DNA of 64,000 bases from Pseudomonas fluorescens HK44 (GCF_000217955.3 NZ_AFOY02000018.1:124001-188000); one strand, 5' to 3'. Counted from the stretch's first letter, positions 10,501 through 19,102 are shown. The notes: a model not told the origin generated them from the sequence alone. Numbers and translations: made by a program.

Positions 10501-10780
10501 TCTGGCCGCCCATGGTCGGCAGCAGCGCGTCCGGACGTTCTTTCTCGATGATCTTGGCAACGGTCTGCCACTTGATCGGTTCGATGTAGGTGGCGTCGGC
10601 CATGGCCGGGTCGGTCATGATGGTGGCCGGGTTGGAGTTCACCAGGATGACGCGGTAACCCTCTTCGCGCAGGGCTTTGCAAGCCTGGGCGCCGGAGTAG
10701 TCGAATTCGCAAGCCTGGCCGATCACGATCGGGCCAGCGCCGAGAATCAGGATGCTTTTAATGTCTGTACGTTTTGGCAT
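7559..10780 (-). CDS. carB: Carbamoyl-phosphate synthase large subunit
   Basis: Makes carbamoyl phosphate from bicarbonate, ATP and ammonia supplied by CarA, feeding arginine and pyrimidine synthesis. The full-length 1073-residue protein contains the two homologous ATP-grasp halves (first from ILGAGPIVIGQACEFDYSG, second from ILGGGPNRIGQGIEFDYCC), the oligomerisation domain between them and the C-terminal allosteric domain with FEVVATAGTAKLIE. It is separated from carA by 139 bases that contain a hairpin (10847-10895) and couples to greA by overlap. Confidence 0.98.
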   Translation of the reverse strand: MPKRTDIKSILILGAGPIVIGQACEFDYSGAQACKALREEGYRVILVNSNPATIMTDPAMADATYIEPIKWQTVAKIIEKERPDALLPTMGGQTALNCALDLEREGVLEKFGVEMIGANADTIDKAEDRSRFDKAMKSIGLACPRSGIAHSMEEANAVLEKLGFPCIIRPSFTMGGTGGGIAYNREEFEEICARGLDLSPTKELLIDESLIGWKEYEMEVVRDKKDNCIIVCSIENFDPMGVHTGDSITVAPAQTLTDKEYQILRNASLAVLREIGVETGGSNVQFGICPNTGRMVVIEMNPRVSRSSALASKATGFPIAKVAAKLAVGYTLDELSNDITGGKTPASFEPSIDYVVTKLPRFAFEKFPKADARLTTQMKSVGEVMAIGRTFQESLQKALRGLEVGVCGLDEKLDLSNPESMSVLKRELTVPGAERIWYVADAFRAGMSVEDIFGMNMIDPWFLVQIEDLIKEEEKVKTLGMSSIDRDMMFRLKRKGFSDQRLAKLLGVTEKSLRTHRHKLEVFPVYKRVDTCAAEFATDTAYLYSTYEEECEAAPSGRDKIMILGGGPNRIGQGIEFDYCCVHAALALREDGYETIMVNCNPETVSTDYDTSDRLYFEPVTLEDVLEIVRVEKPKGVIVQYGGQTPLKLARALEAAGVPIIGTSPDAIDRAEDRERFQQMVERLNLRQPPNATVRSEDEAIRAASKIGYPLVVRPSYVLGGRAMEIVYEEDELKRYLREAVQVSNDSPVLLDHFLNCAIEMDVDAVCDGTDVVIGAIMQHIEQAGVHSGDSACSLPPYSLPAHIQDEMREQVKKMALELGVVGLMNVQLALQGEDIYVIEVNPRASRTVPFVSKCIGVSLAMIAARVMAGKTLKEIGFTKEIIPNFYSVKEAVFPFAKFPGVDPILGPEMKSTGEVMGVGDTFGEAFAKAQMGASEVLPTGGTAFISVRDDDKPLVAGVARDLINLGFEVVATAGTAKLIEAAGLKVRRVNKVTEGRPHVVDMIKNDEVTLIINTTEGRQSIADSYSIRRNALQHKIYCTTTIAAGEAICEALKFGPEKTVRRLQDLHAGLKA

Positions 10781-10846
10781 GGGTAGTCACTCAAATCCGC
10801 AGGTCCGACGGCAATCCCCGAGGAGAAGCCGTCTTGATCAATCTCT

Positions 10847-10895
10847 GAAGCCCTTCAGGGACCGCCGGGTTACCGGGGCCACCCTCAGGGGCTTC
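10847..10895 (-). promoter_or_regulatory. Imperfect hairpin in the carA-carB gap
   Basis: The arms at 10847-10860 and 10882-10895 pair at 12 of 14 positions when read on the minus strand, with a 21-base loop. There is no T-run behind it, so it is not an obvious intrinsic terminator. It could stabilise mRNA ends or tune carB relative to carA; no function is shown by the sequence alone. Confidence 0.5.
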
Positions 10896-10919
10896 TCGCT
10901 ACATGCTCAAGCCCGGCGA

Positions 10920-12056
10920 TTAACGTCGCTTGGCCATCTCGTTGATGAAGCGATCGAACAGCGGCGCCACATCGTTCGGACCAGGACTGGCTTCAGGGTG
11001 ACCCTGGAAGCTGAACGCGCTCTTGTCGGTACGCTCGATGCCTTGCAGGGTGCCGTCGAACAGCGATTTGTGGATCGCACGAACGTTGCCTGGCAGGGTC
11101 GCTTCGTCTACCGCAAAGCCGTGGTTCTGACTGGTAATCATCACGACACCGGAATCCAGATCCTGAACCGGGTGGTTGGCACCGTGGTGACCGTGACCCA
11201 TTTTCAGGGTCTTGGCGCCAGAGGCCAGGGCCAGCAGTTGGTGGCCGAGGCAGATGCCGAACACCGGGATCTCGGTTTCAAGGATGTCCTTGATCGCCTG
11301 GATCGCGTAGTCGCATGGCTCAGGGTCACCCGGGCCGTTGGACAGGAACACACCGTCCGGCTTGAGTGCCAGCACTTCGCTGGCCGGGGTTTGCGCCGGC
11401 ACCACAGTCACGCGACAGCCGCGCTCAACCAACATGCGCAGGATGTTCAGCTTGACGCCGTAGTCGTAAGCCACCACGTGATGCGGCAGCTCGCAGGCTT
11501 CGAGGGTCGCGTGGCTGTCGGTTTTAAGATCCCAGACAGTCGAGCGCCATTCGTACTGCTTCTTGGTGCTGACGACTTTTGCCAGATCCATGCCCTTCAG
11601 ACCCGGGAAACCGCGCGCCGCTGCAATCGCAGCCTCGTCGGAAATGTTGTCGCCAGCCATGATGCAGCCGTTCTGCGCGCCCTTTTCACGCAGGATGCGT
11701 GTCAGGCGACGGGTGTCGATACCGGCGATTGCCACAACATTGTTGGCTTTCAGGTAGTCGGACAGGGACATCGTGTTACGCCAGTTGCTCGCAACCAGTG
11801 GCAGGTCACGAATCACCAGACCTGCAGACCAGACGCGGTCAGACTCGGCGTCTTCCGGCGTAGTGCCGGTGTTGCCGATGTGCGGGTAAGTCAGAGTAAC
11901 GATCTGTTGGGCGTAGGAAGGATCGGTAAGGATTTCCTGATAGCCGGTCATGGCAGTGTTAAACACCACCTCACCAACGGTTTGACCGTCGGCTCCAATG
12001 GCTTCGCCGCGAAAAATGCTGCCATCAGCAAGGGCGAGTATGGCTGGCTTAGTCAA
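10920..12056 (-). CDS. carA: Carbamoyl-phosphate synthase small subunit
   Basis: Glutaminase subunit that releases ammonia for CarB. The 378-residue protein has an N-terminal CPSase small domain and a C-terminal class I amidotransferase domain with GICLGHQLLALASG (nucleophile Cys) and FQGHPEASPG (catalytic His). The start is a TTG: GGAGG lies 6 bases upstream and the translation MTKPAILALADG matches the family N-terminus, while no in-frame ATG fits. The leader carries a strong terminator-like hairpin (12102-12139), which suggests attenuation. Confidence 0.95.
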   Translation of the reverse strand: MTKPAILALADGSIFRGEAIGADGQTVGEVVFNTAMTGYQEILTDPSYAQQIVTLTYPHIGNTGTTPEDAESDRVWSAGLVIRDLPLVASNWRNTMSLSDYLKANNVVAIAGIDTRRLTRILREKGAQNGCIMAGDNISDEAAIAAARGFPGLKGMDLAKVVSTKKQYEWRSTVWDLKTDSHATLEACELPHHVVAYDYGVKLNILRMLVERGCRVTVVPAQTPASEVLALKPDGVFLSNGPGDPEPCDYAIQAIKDILETEIPVFGICLGHQLLALASGAKTLKMGHGHHGANHPVQDLDSGVVMITSQNHGFAVDEATLPGNVRAIHKSLFDGTLQGIERTDKSAFSFQGHPEASPGPNDVAPLFDRFINEMAKRR

Positions 12057-12101
12057 GAAGACCTCCCGTAAATAAAGCCTGAAAGGGCGATCGCAGGTTG
12101 T

Positions 12102-12139
12102 AAAAAAGCGGAGTGACGTATGGACACGTCACCCCGCTT
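12102..12139 (-). terminator. Intrinsic terminator / attenuator in the carA leader
   Basis: On the minus strand, the arms at 12126-12139 and 12106-12119 pair at 13 of 14 positions around a 6-base loop and are followed by a run of Ts (12107-12102). This terminator ends about 45 bases before the carA TTG, after the dapB terminator, so it can stop transcripts before carA. Attenuation control of Pseudomonas carAB has been discussed in the literature; the antiterminator is not identified here. Confidence 0.75.
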
Positions 12140-12161
12140 CTTCACTGAATTATTCTGCGCG

Positions 12162-12182
12162 CTTTTAGTGGACACACTAAAG
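12162..12182 (-). promoter_or_regulatory. Second small hairpin upstream of the carA terminator
   Basis: CTTTAGTG-TGTC-CACTAAAG forms a short near-perfect stem on the minus strand, 23 bases before the terminator hairpin. It may be part of an alternative leader fold or a protein site. Nothing further can be said without structure probing. Confidence 0.4.
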
Positions 12183-12269
12183 CTGTAGCTTACAGAAAAA
12201 GGCTTTTTTGGTCTACCGCCAATGAGCCTTAAAGGCCGGGGAATGCGACAGGACGTCGCTTGGCGGGAT

Positions 12270-12304
12270 AAATCGGGCTCAAACGCTGCGTTTGAACCCG
12301 ATTT
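12270..12304 (-). terminator. Terminator of dapB
   Basis: Inverted repeat with 15-bp arms (about 12270-12285 and 12289-12304) directly behind the dapB stop. The trailing T-tract is short. It separates dapB from the carA leader. Confidence 0.7.
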
Positions 12305-12314
12305 CGGCTGCATC

Positions 12315-13121
12315 TTAACGCAGGTCGAGCACGTCTTGCATGTCGTAAAGACCCGGCTCACGACCATCCAGCCACAACGCGGCACGCACCGCCCCCTTGG
12401 CGAAGGTCATGCGACTGGAGGCTTTGTGGGTGATTTCCAGTCGCTCGCCCTCACAGGCGAACAGCACTGTATGATCGCCGACCACATCACCGCCGCGAAC
12501 CGTGGCAAAGCCAATGGTTTCGCGCTCGCGCACACCGGTGTGGCCTTCGCGCCCATAGACCGCAACCTTCTGCAGATCACGATCCAGTGCACTGGCGATC
12601 ACTTCGCCCATGCGCAAAGCCGTACCCGAAGGCGCATCGATCTTGTGCCGATGATGGGCTTCGATGATTTCGATATCAGCATCATCGCCCAGCACACGAG
12701 CCGCCATATCGAGCAACTTCAACGACAGGTTCACGCCAACACTGAAATTGGCTGCGAAGACAATTGGAATGTCCTTACCCGCCTCGGCCAGCAACTGCTT
12801 TTGCGCGGCATCCAGCCCCGTAGTGCCGATGACCATGGCCTTACCCACCTTGCGGCAGAACGCCAGGTTTTTCAGCATGACCTCCGGGAGCGTGAAGTCG
12901 ATCAACACATCGAACTCAGCCGCCACCGCATCCAGGTTACCGGACAGTGGCACACCGATCCGCCCCAGCGAGGCCAGCTCACCGGCATCCACCCCGATCA
13001 GCGTGCTGCCGGGACGCACGATTGCCGCCGTCAGCCCGGCGAGTGGTGCGCGCTGCTGCACCGCTTCGATCAGGATCTTGCCCATGCGCCCGGCAGCGCC
13101 CATCACAGCTATACGTCGCAT
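12315..13121 (-). CDS. dapB: 4-hydroxy-tetrahydrodipicolinate reductase
   Basis: NAD(P)H-dependent reductase of the diaminopimelate/lysine pathway. The 268-residue protein has an N-terminal nucleotide-binding GAAGRMGK and the catalytic/substrate segment EAHHRHKIDAPSGTA in the C-terminal domain. It lies 10 bases behind the dnaJ stop, so it can be co-transcribed with dnaJ, and is closed by its own terminator. Confidence 0.97.
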   Translation of the reverse strand: MRRIAVMGAAGRMGKILIEAVQQRAPLAGLTAAIVRPGSTLIGVDAGELASLGRIGVPLSGNLDAVAAEFDVLIDFTLPEVMLKNLAFCRKVGKAMVIGTTGLDAAQKQLLAEAGKDIPIVFAANFSVGVNLSLKLLDMAARVLGDDADIEIIEAHHRHKIDAPSGTALRMGEVIASALDRDLQKVAVYGREGHTGVRERETIGFATVRGGDVVGDHTVLFACEGERLEITHKASSRMTFAKGAVRAALWLDGREPGLYDMQDVLDLR

Positions 13122-13131
13122 GCCCGACTCC

Positions 13132-14256
13132 TTACAGATCGCCGAAGAAGCGCTTCACGCCTTCGAACCAACCGGTGGTTTTCGGCGAATGGCTGTTGTC
13201 GTCTGCCAGAGAACTACGGAATTCTTCCAGCAATTCGCGCTGACGACGCCCGAGATTGACCGGCGTCTCGACTACCACACTGCACATCAAGTCACCTGCA
13301 CCACCACCGCGAACCGGCGCAACGCCTTTGCCACGCACCCGGAACTGCTTGCCGGTTTGCGTACCCTCAGGAATCTTCAGCTTGACCCGACCATCGAGGG
13401 TCGGAATCTCCAGCTCACCACCCAGCGCCGCATCAACGAAGCTGATGGGCACTTCGCAGAACAGATGCTTGCCGTCACGCTGGAAAATCGCGTGCTCGCG
13501 CACGTTGATCACCACGTACAGGTCGCCAGTCGGCCCGCCTTGAGTACCCGCCTCGCCTTCGCCAGACAGACGAATACGGTCGCCGGTATCAACGCCAGCG
13601 GGCACTTTCACCGACAGGGTCTTGTACTCTTCGACACGGCCTTCGCCATTGCAGGAGTTGCACGGGTCGGAAATGATCCTGCCCTGACCATGGCAACGCG
13701 GGCAGGTTTGCTGCACCGAGAAGAAGCCTTGCTGCATGCGCACCTGACCGATACCACCGCAGGTCGGGCACGTGACCGGCGCAGAACCCTTCTTGGCACC
13801 CGAACCGTCGCACGGTTTGCAGTTGACCAGTGTCGGAACACGGATATTCACGGTCGTACCGCGCACCGCCTCTTCCAGATTCAGCTCCAGGGTGTAACGC
13901 AGATCGCTACCGCGCTGAGCACCGCCACGGGAACCGCCGCGACCACCACCGAAGAAGTCGCTGAACACATCACCGAAGATATCGGAGAAGTTCTGACCAC
14001 CAAAACCAGCGCCGCCGCCCCCCATGCTTGGGTCGACACCGGCATGACCGTACTGATCGTACGCCGCGCGCTTGCTGGAATCGGACAGTACTTCGTAGGC
14101 CTCGTTGGCCTCCTTGAATTTTTCTTCCGACGCCTTGTCGTCAGGATTACGGTCCGGGTGGTGCTTCATCGCCAAGCGACGGTAGGCCTTTTTGAGGTCT
14201 GCTTCGCTCGTGCCACGCTCAACACCCAACACTTCGTAATAGTCACGCTTTGCCAT
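13132..14256 (-). CDS. dnaJ: Chaperone protein DnaJ
   Basis: Hsp40 co-chaperone that delivers unfolded proteins to DnaK and stimulates its ATPase. The 374-residue protein has a J domain with HPD (KHHPDRNPDD), a Gly/Phe-rich linker, the four CxxCxGxG zinc repeats (CKPCDGSG, CPTCGGIG, CPRCHGQG, CNSCNGEG) and the C-terminal substrate domain. The start MAKRDYYEVLGV is the family start; 30 upstream residues in frame are unrelated. Confidence 0.98.
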   Translation of the reverse strand: MAKRDYYEVLGVERGTSEADLKKAYRRLAMKHHPDRNPDDKASEEKFKEANEAYEVLSDSSKRAAYDQYGHAGVDPSMGGGGAGFGGQNFSDIFGDVFSDFFGGGRGGSRGGAQRGSDLRYTLELNLEEAVRGTTVNIRVPTLVNCKPCDGSGAKKGSAPVTCPTCGGIGQVRMQQGFFSVQQTCPRCHGQGRIISDPCNSCNGEGRVEEYKTLSVKVPAGVDTGDRIRLSGEGEAGTQGGPTGDLYVVINVREHAIFQRDGKHLFCEVPISFVDAALGGELEIPTLDGRVKLKIPEGTQTGKQFRVRGKGVAPVRGGGAGDLMCSVVVETPVNLGRRQRELLEEFRSSLADDNSHSPKTTGWFEGVKRFFGDL

Positions 14257-14479
14257 AAGTCTTTGCACTCTTAAGGACGTTCGGCAAACCCCTCCTGAGC
14301 TTCGCCAAACTCGTTGAGCCCCAATACAGGCCCGGACCCAACTCACGTCAATTCAACGATCCTGGTCTTTGATTCGATGCGATACCTGTGGATCGGAAAG
14401 CAGGAGCATCCCCGTCCGCACCGCCAGCACACGAACGCTGTCGCATGCTGTAAAAATTCGTCTACTCCAGACACGCCAA

Positions 14480-14499
14480 CGCGGGAGCAAGCTCCCGCG
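14480..14499. repeat. Perfect REP-like palindrome between dnaK and dnaJ
   Basis: The palindrome CGCGGGAGCAAGCTCCCGCG lies in the 297-base gap between dnaK and dnaJ and resembles the core of Pseudomonas REP elements. It may act as a weak terminator or mRNA stabiliser. The rest of the gap (14257-14553) shows no coding potential. Confidence 0.6.
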
Positions 14500-14553
14500 C
14501 GGCGACATCCTACCAGCCACCGCACAAAGGCAGTCAACCGGCCGACCAACAAC

Positions 14554-16470
14554 TTACTTGTGTTCTTTGACTTCTTCGAACTCAGCGTCGACAACGTCGT
14601 CAGCCTTTTCAGCTTTTTCAGCGTGCGGTGCAGCACCTTCAGCTGGCTGGGCCTGTTCGGCGTACATCTTCTGCGCCACTGGAGCGGAGACTTTCGACAG
14701 CTCTTCAACCTTGGCTTCAATGGCAGCCTTGTCGTCGCCTTTGATGGCGGCTTCCAGGGCAACCACGGCCGCTTCGATTGCAGTCTTCTCTTCAGCAGTC
14801 ACTTTTTCGCCAGCGTCTGCGACCATTTTGCGCGTCGAGTGAACCAGCGCGTCGCCCTGGTTGCGGGCAGTGGCCAGCTCTTCGAACTTGCGATCTTCGT
14901 CGGCGTTGGTTTCAGCATCGCGAATCATCTGCTGAATCTCTTCCTCGGACAGACCGGAGTTGGCCTTGATCACGATCGACTGAGTCTTGCCGGTGGCCTT
15001 GTCTTTGGCGCCTACGTGCAGGATGCCGTTGGCGTCGATGTCGAAGGTCACTTCAATTTGTGGCACGCCACGCGGTGCTGGCGGGATCTCGGCCAGGTCG
15101 AACTTGCCCAGGGACTTGTTCTGGGCAGCTTGTTTACGCTCGCCTTGCAGCACGTGAATGGTCACTGCGCCCTGGTTGTCATCGGCAGTCGAGAACACTT
15201 GCGATTTCTTGGTAGGAATCGTGGTGTTTTTCTCGATCAGCGCAGTCATCACGCCGCCCATGGTTTCGATACCCAGAGTCAGCGGGCTGACGTCGAGCAG
15301 CAGAACGTCTTTCACGTCACCAGCCAATACTGCGCCCTGGATAGCAGCACCCATGGCAACCGCTTCGTCCGGGTTCACGTCTTTACGGGCTTCTTTACCG
15401 AAGAAATCGGTAACAGCCTTCTGAACCAGAGGCATACGGGTCTGACCGCCGACCAGGATCACGTCGTTGATCGCGCCAACGTCGATACCCGAGTCTTTCA
15501 GGGCAATGCGGCAAGGTTCGATGGTGCGTTGAACCAGGTCTTCAACCAGCGCTTCCAGCTTGGCGCGGGAGATTTTCACGTTCAAGTGCTTAGGACCGGT
15601 CGCGTCTGCAGTGATGTACGGCAGGTTAACATCAGTCTGCAGGCTCGAGGACAGCTCGATCTTGGCTTTTTCAGCGGCTTCTTTCAGGCGCTGCATGGCC
15701 AGCGGGTCACCTTTGAGGTTCATGCCGCTTTCTTTCTTGAATTCGTCAACGAGGTAGTCGATCAGACGAATGTCGAAGTCTTCACCGCCCAGGAAGGTGT
15801 CACCGTTGGTGGCCAACACTTCGAACTGGTGCTCGCCATCGACCTCGGCGATTTCGATGACGGAAACGTCGAAAGTACCGCCACCCAGGTCATAAACGAT
15901 CACGGTGTGATCGCCCTTGGCCTTGTCCATACCGTAAGCCAGAGCGGCCGCGGTAGGTTCGTTGATGATACGTTTTACGTCCAGACCCGCAATACGGCCG
16001 GCGTCTTTGGTCGCCTGACGCTGACTGTCGTTGAAGTACGCAGGAACGGTGATGACCGCTTCAGTTACAGTCTCGCCGAGGTAGTCTTCGGCGGTTTTCT
16101 TCATTTTTTTCAGGATTTCAGCCGAGATCTGTGGCGGCGACATTTTCTGGCCGTTCACTTCAACCCATGCGTCGCCATTGTCTGCCTTGGCGATTTTGTA
16201 AGGGACCATCTTGATGTCTTTCTGTACGACTTCTTCGTCGAACTTACGACCGATCAGACGCTTCACCGCATACAGAGTGTTGTGCGGATTGGTCACAGCC
16301 TGACGCTTGGCAGACTGCCCCACCAGGATCTCGCCATCGTTGGCATAAGCGATGATCGACGGCGTCGTGCGCGCGCCTTCAGCGTTTTCGATAACTTTGG
16401 CTACGCCGTTTTCCAGCACGGAGACGCAGGAGTTGGTAGTCCCCAGGTCGATACCGATAATTTTGCCCAT
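14554..16470 (-). CDS. dnaK: Chaperone protein DnaK (Hsp70)
   Basis: ATP-driven chaperone for folding and heat-shock protection. The 638-residue protein starts MGKIIGIDLGTTNSCV (phosphate loop), contains DLGGGTFDVS and the substrate domain, and ends in the charged EEVKEHK tail. A GTG two codons earlier is possible but less likely. It follows grpE by 102 bases and precedes dnaJ by 297 bases; grpE-dnaK-dnaJ is led by the sigma-32 promoter at 17192-17222. Confidence 0.98.
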   Translation of the reverse strand: MGKIIGIDLGTTNSCVSVLENGVAKVIENAEGARTTPSIIAYANDGEILVGQSAKRQAVTNPHNTLYAVKRLIGRKFDEEVVQKDIKMVPYKIAKADNGDAWVEVNGQKMSPPQISAEILKKMKKTAEDYLGETVTEAVITVPAYFNDSQRQATKDAGRIAGLDVKRIINEPTAAALAYGMDKAKGDHTVIVYDLGGGTFDVSVIEIAEVDGEHQFEVLATNGDTFLGGEDFDIRLIDYLVDEFKKESGMNLKGDPLAMQRLKEAAEKAKIELSSSLQTDVNLPYITADATGPKHLNVKISRAKLEALVEDLVQRTIEPCRIALKDSGIDVGAINDVILVGGQTRMPLVQKAVTDFFGKEARKDVNPDEAVAMGAAIQGAVLAGDVKDVLLLDVSPLTLGIETMGGVMTALIEKNTTIPTKKSQVFSTADDNQGAVTIHVLQGERKQAAQNKSLGKFDLAEIPPAPRGVPQIEVTFDIDANGILHVGAKDKATGKTQSIVIKANSGLSEEEIQQMIRDAETNADEDRKFEELATARNQGDALVHSTRKMVADAGEKVTAEEKTAIEAAVVALEAAIKGDDKAAIEAKVEELSKVSAPVAQKMYAEQAQPAEGAAPHAEKAEKADDVVDAEFEEVKEHK

Positions 16471-16572
16471 GTTCACTCTCCCGAAACTTTGGATTTGGTT
16501 GCCGCAGCAGTGGTGGCTAACCGCGGTAGCACTTAAACGCTTGACTTCTAAATGGGGGCCTTACGGCGGATT

Positions 16573-17139
16573 TCAAGCTTGCTCGTCAATCGAAGGCGAA
16601 ACCGGCGCCGGAGCCTTGCTGACCACGACCATGGCCGGGCGCAGCAAACGACCGTTGAGCATGTAGCCCTTCTGGAACACCTTGAGCACGCTGTTGGGCT
16701 CAACGTCGGCACTTTCCTGCATGGCCATCGCCTGGTGGTGTGCCGCGTTGAACGGCTCACCTACAGGATCGATCGTCTCCAACTGATAACGCTTCAGGGT
16801 GTCCTGGAACATTTTCAGGGTCAGCTGGATACCTTCACGCATAGGGCGAATGCTTTCGTCGTCCGGGTTGGACAGCTCAAGGCCACGCTCCAGGCTGTCG
16901 ATGATCGGCAGCAGGTCGTTGGCGAACTTTTCCAACGCGAATTTGTGAGCTTTTTCTACATCCTGCTCGGCGCGACGACGGACGTTCTGCAGATCGGCAG
17001 CAACACGCAAAGACTGATCCTGCGCCCCAGCCAGTTGCTCTTCGAGCACTTGTACACGAGCCACCAGGTCTTCACCCGATGTTTCGGGAGCCTGATCGGC
17101 GTCTAGATTTTGCGTATCCAGCGTCTGTTCGTCAGCCAT
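16573..17139 (-). CDS. grpE: Nucleotide exchange factor GrpE
   Basis: Releases ADP from DnaK to reset the chaperone cycle. The 188-residue protein has an acidic variable N-terminus, a long coiled coil (about 25-85, EDLVARVQVLEEQL onwards) and the C-terminal beta domain with GYMLNGRLLRPAMVVV. First gene of the grpE-dnaK-dnaJ heat-shock series and divergent from recN. Confidence 0.97.
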   Translation of the reverse strand: MADEQTLDTQNLDADQAPETSGEDLVARVQVLEEQLAGAQDQSLRVAADLQNVRRRAEQDVEKAHKFALEKFANDLLPIIDSLERGLELSNPDDESIRPMREGIQLTLKMFQDTLKRYQLETIDPVGEPFNAAHHQAMAMQESADVEPNSVLKVFQKGYMLNGRLLRPAMVVVSKAPAPVSPSIDEQA

Positions 17140-17191
17140 AGATTTCTCCTTTCAAAATCGTGCGCGAACTCGACTCGCGCTTCTGCCCCGG

Positions 17192-17222
17192 TATATGGGG
17201 TCGCAAATTCCAGGTTCAAGGG
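17192..17222 (-). promoter_or_regulatory. Sigma-32 heat-shock promoter of grpE
   Basis: The minus strand reads CCCTTGAA (17222-17215), 14 bases, then CCCCATATA (17200-17192). This is an almost perfect match to the RpoH consensus (CTTGAA, 13-17 bases, CCCCAT-T). It lies about 53 bases upstream of the grpE ATG. Confidence 0.9.
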
Positions 17223-17347
17223 CTGCCGGAGCGCTGAGCGCTATTACCCTTACAAAACGACTGATTTAACATTCCAGCGGTTTTAAAAAAAACCATTTGC
17301 CAAGCGAATCGAGCTAACCAAGGGCATTGTCAGGCAGAAACAAAACA

Positions 17348-17363
17348 CTGTATAAATAACCAG
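17348..17363 (+). promoter_or_regulatory. LexA (SOS) box of recN
   Basis: CTGTATAAATAACCAG fits the LexA consensus CTG-N10-CAG with a TA-rich core. It lies 24 bases before the recN ATG, where LexA would block RNA polymerase. recN is a classical SOS gene. Confidence 0.85.
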
Positions 17364-17387
17364 ACTTAAAGCCTGGGAGCGGCCTCT

Positions 17388-19061
17388 ATGCTGGTGCACC
17401 TGTCCGTACATAACTACGCCATCGTTGAACATCTCGATCTGGAACTCGATCGCGGGATGAGCGTGATCACAGGGGAAACCGGCGCCGGCAAGTCGATCAT
17501 GCTCGACGCCCTGGGCCTGACCCTTGGCGATCGCGCCGACAGCGGCGTGGTTCGCCCAGGCGCCGAGAAGGCCGACATCCTGGCCACTTTCGATCTCGCC
17601 GATATCCCGGAAGCCGGTGCCTGGCTGGCCGAGCGCGACCTCGATACCGACGGCCCGTGCATCCTGCGCAGGGTGATTACCGCCGAAGGTCGCTCGCGCG
17701 GCTACATCAATGGCAGCCCCTGCCCGCTTGGCGATCTTAAAGCCCTTGGCGAACTGCTGATCGATATCCACAGCCAACATGAACACCAATCGTTACTGAA
17801 AACCGACACGCACCGTCGACTGCTCGACGAATACGCCGGCGCCACGGACCTCGCCCGCCAGGTGCAACTGGCCGCCCAGCGTTGGCGCCAGACCCGCCAG
17901 GAGCTGGAGCGCCTCTCCAACTCGGGCGACGAGCAGCGTGCTCGCCACCAATTGCTCAGCTACCAACTGGAAGAACTGGAAAACCTCGGCCTCGGCGAGA
18001 GTGAGCTGGAGCAACTGGAGCAGGAACACAAAAACCTGACCAACGCCGAAACCTTGCTCGGCATTTGCCGACAAGTGGTCGAGCAGTGCAGCGAAAGCGA
18101 TTCCGGCAATGTACTGAACGCCCTGACAGCCAGCCTCAACCGCCTGTCGAGCGTGAACAATTCGGTCGGCGCCCTGGGCGAAGCGACCAATCTGCTGACC
18201 AGTGCACAGATTCAGGTGGAAGAAGCCGTTGGTGAACTGAACCGCTTTCTCGACCATTTCGATGCCGATCCGGCACGCCTCCAGCAACTCGAAGAACGCC
18301 TGGATTCGATCTACACCCTGGCGCGCAAACACCGGATCCAGCCCACCGAAGTCGCAGAGCTTCAGCAAAGGCTGCTGGACGAAATCGAAACGCTGAATGC
18401 CAACGACGAATCCATCGAACGACTGAGCGAAGAGTTGGGTGCATTCGCCCGGCACTACCAGGAAAAAGCCCGGGAGCTGAGTGATCTGCGTCATCAGGCT
18501 TCCACCAGCCTGGCCAATGCCGTCGAACAGGAAATTCAGCGCCTGGGCATGCCCGGCGGCCGCTTCACCATTGAGCTACGCCCCAACGCCAGCACCGAAC
18601 TGCTGCCCAACGGCCTCGAACAGGTGGAACTGCTGGTCAGCGCCAATCCTGGGCAACCGCTCAAGGCACTGGCAAAAGTCGCATCGGGTGGTGAGCTGTC
18701 ACGAATCAGCCTGGCCATCCAGGTGATCACCGCACAAACCTCGCGAGTGCCAACACTGGTGTTCGACGAAGTGGACGTCGGCATTGGCGGCCCGACCGCT
18801 GAAATTGTCGGCCAGCTCTTGCGCCGCCTCGGGGAGCGCGGACAGGTGCTGACCGTCACTCACTTGCCGCAAGTAGCTTCCCAGGGCCATCAGCATCTAT
18901 TTGTCCACAAGGTGCGCGGTCACGATGCCACGCACACCGCCGTGTCCAAGCTGAGTAAAAACGAGCGTATTGAAGAAGTGGCGCGAATGCTGGGAGGGAT
19001 CGACCTGACCAAGGAATCCCTGGCCCATGCAAAGAAAATGGTCGTGACGGCAAAAATTTAA
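17388..19061 (+). CDS. recN: DNA repair protein RecN
   Basis: SMC-like ATPase acting early in double-strand break repair. The 557-residue protein has Walker A GETGAGKS (about 32-39), long coiled-coil arms flanking a short hinge in the middle, and the C-terminal ABC signature SGGELSRISLAI followed by Walker B LVFDEVDVGIGG. It is controlled by the LexA box just upstream and is divergent from grpE. Confidence 0.97.
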   Translation: MLVHLSVHNYAIVEHLDLELDRGMSVITGETGAGKSIMLDALGLTLGDRADSGVVRPGAEKADILATFDLADIPEAGAWLAERDLDTDGPCILRRVITAEGRSRGYINGSPCPLGDLKALGELLIDIHSQHEHQSLLKTDTHRRLLDEYAGATDLARQVQLAAQRWRQTRQELERLSNSGDEQRARHQLLSYQLEELENLGLGESELEQLEQEHKNLTNAETLLGICRQVVEQCSESDSGNVLNALTASLNRLSSVNNSVGALGEATNLLTSAQIQVEEAVGELNRFLDHFDADPARLQQLEERLDSIYTLARKHRIQPTEVAELQQRLLDEIETLNANDESIERLSEELGAFARHYQEKARELSDLRHQASTSLANAVEQEIQRLGMPGGRFTIELRPNASTELLPNGLEQVELLVSANPGQPLKALAKVASGGELSRISLAIQVITAQTSRVPTLVFDEVDVGIGGPTAEIVGQLLRRLGERGQVLTVTHLPQVASQGHQHLFVHKVRGHDATHTAVSKLSKNERIEEVARMLGGIDLTKESLAHAKKMVVTAKI

Positions 19062-19076
19062 AGTCACCAGACAGCA

Positions 19077-19102
19077 CGAAGGCGACCCTTGGGTCGCCTT
19101 CG
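19077..19102. terminator. Bidirectional terminator between recN and fur
   Basis: The perfect stem CGAAGGCGACC / GGTCGCCTTCG lies in the 75-base gap between the convergent genes recN and fur. It can serve both strands. Confidence 0.75.

Noticed and set aside
7676..10786. A 1036-codon open frame on the plus strand opposite carB
   Set aside because: It mirrors carB codon for codon, has His/Arg/Val-rich low-information sequence without any domain, and is a known side effect of high GC third positions. Similar long antisense frames lie opposite glmM, ftsH, dnaK and dnaJ.
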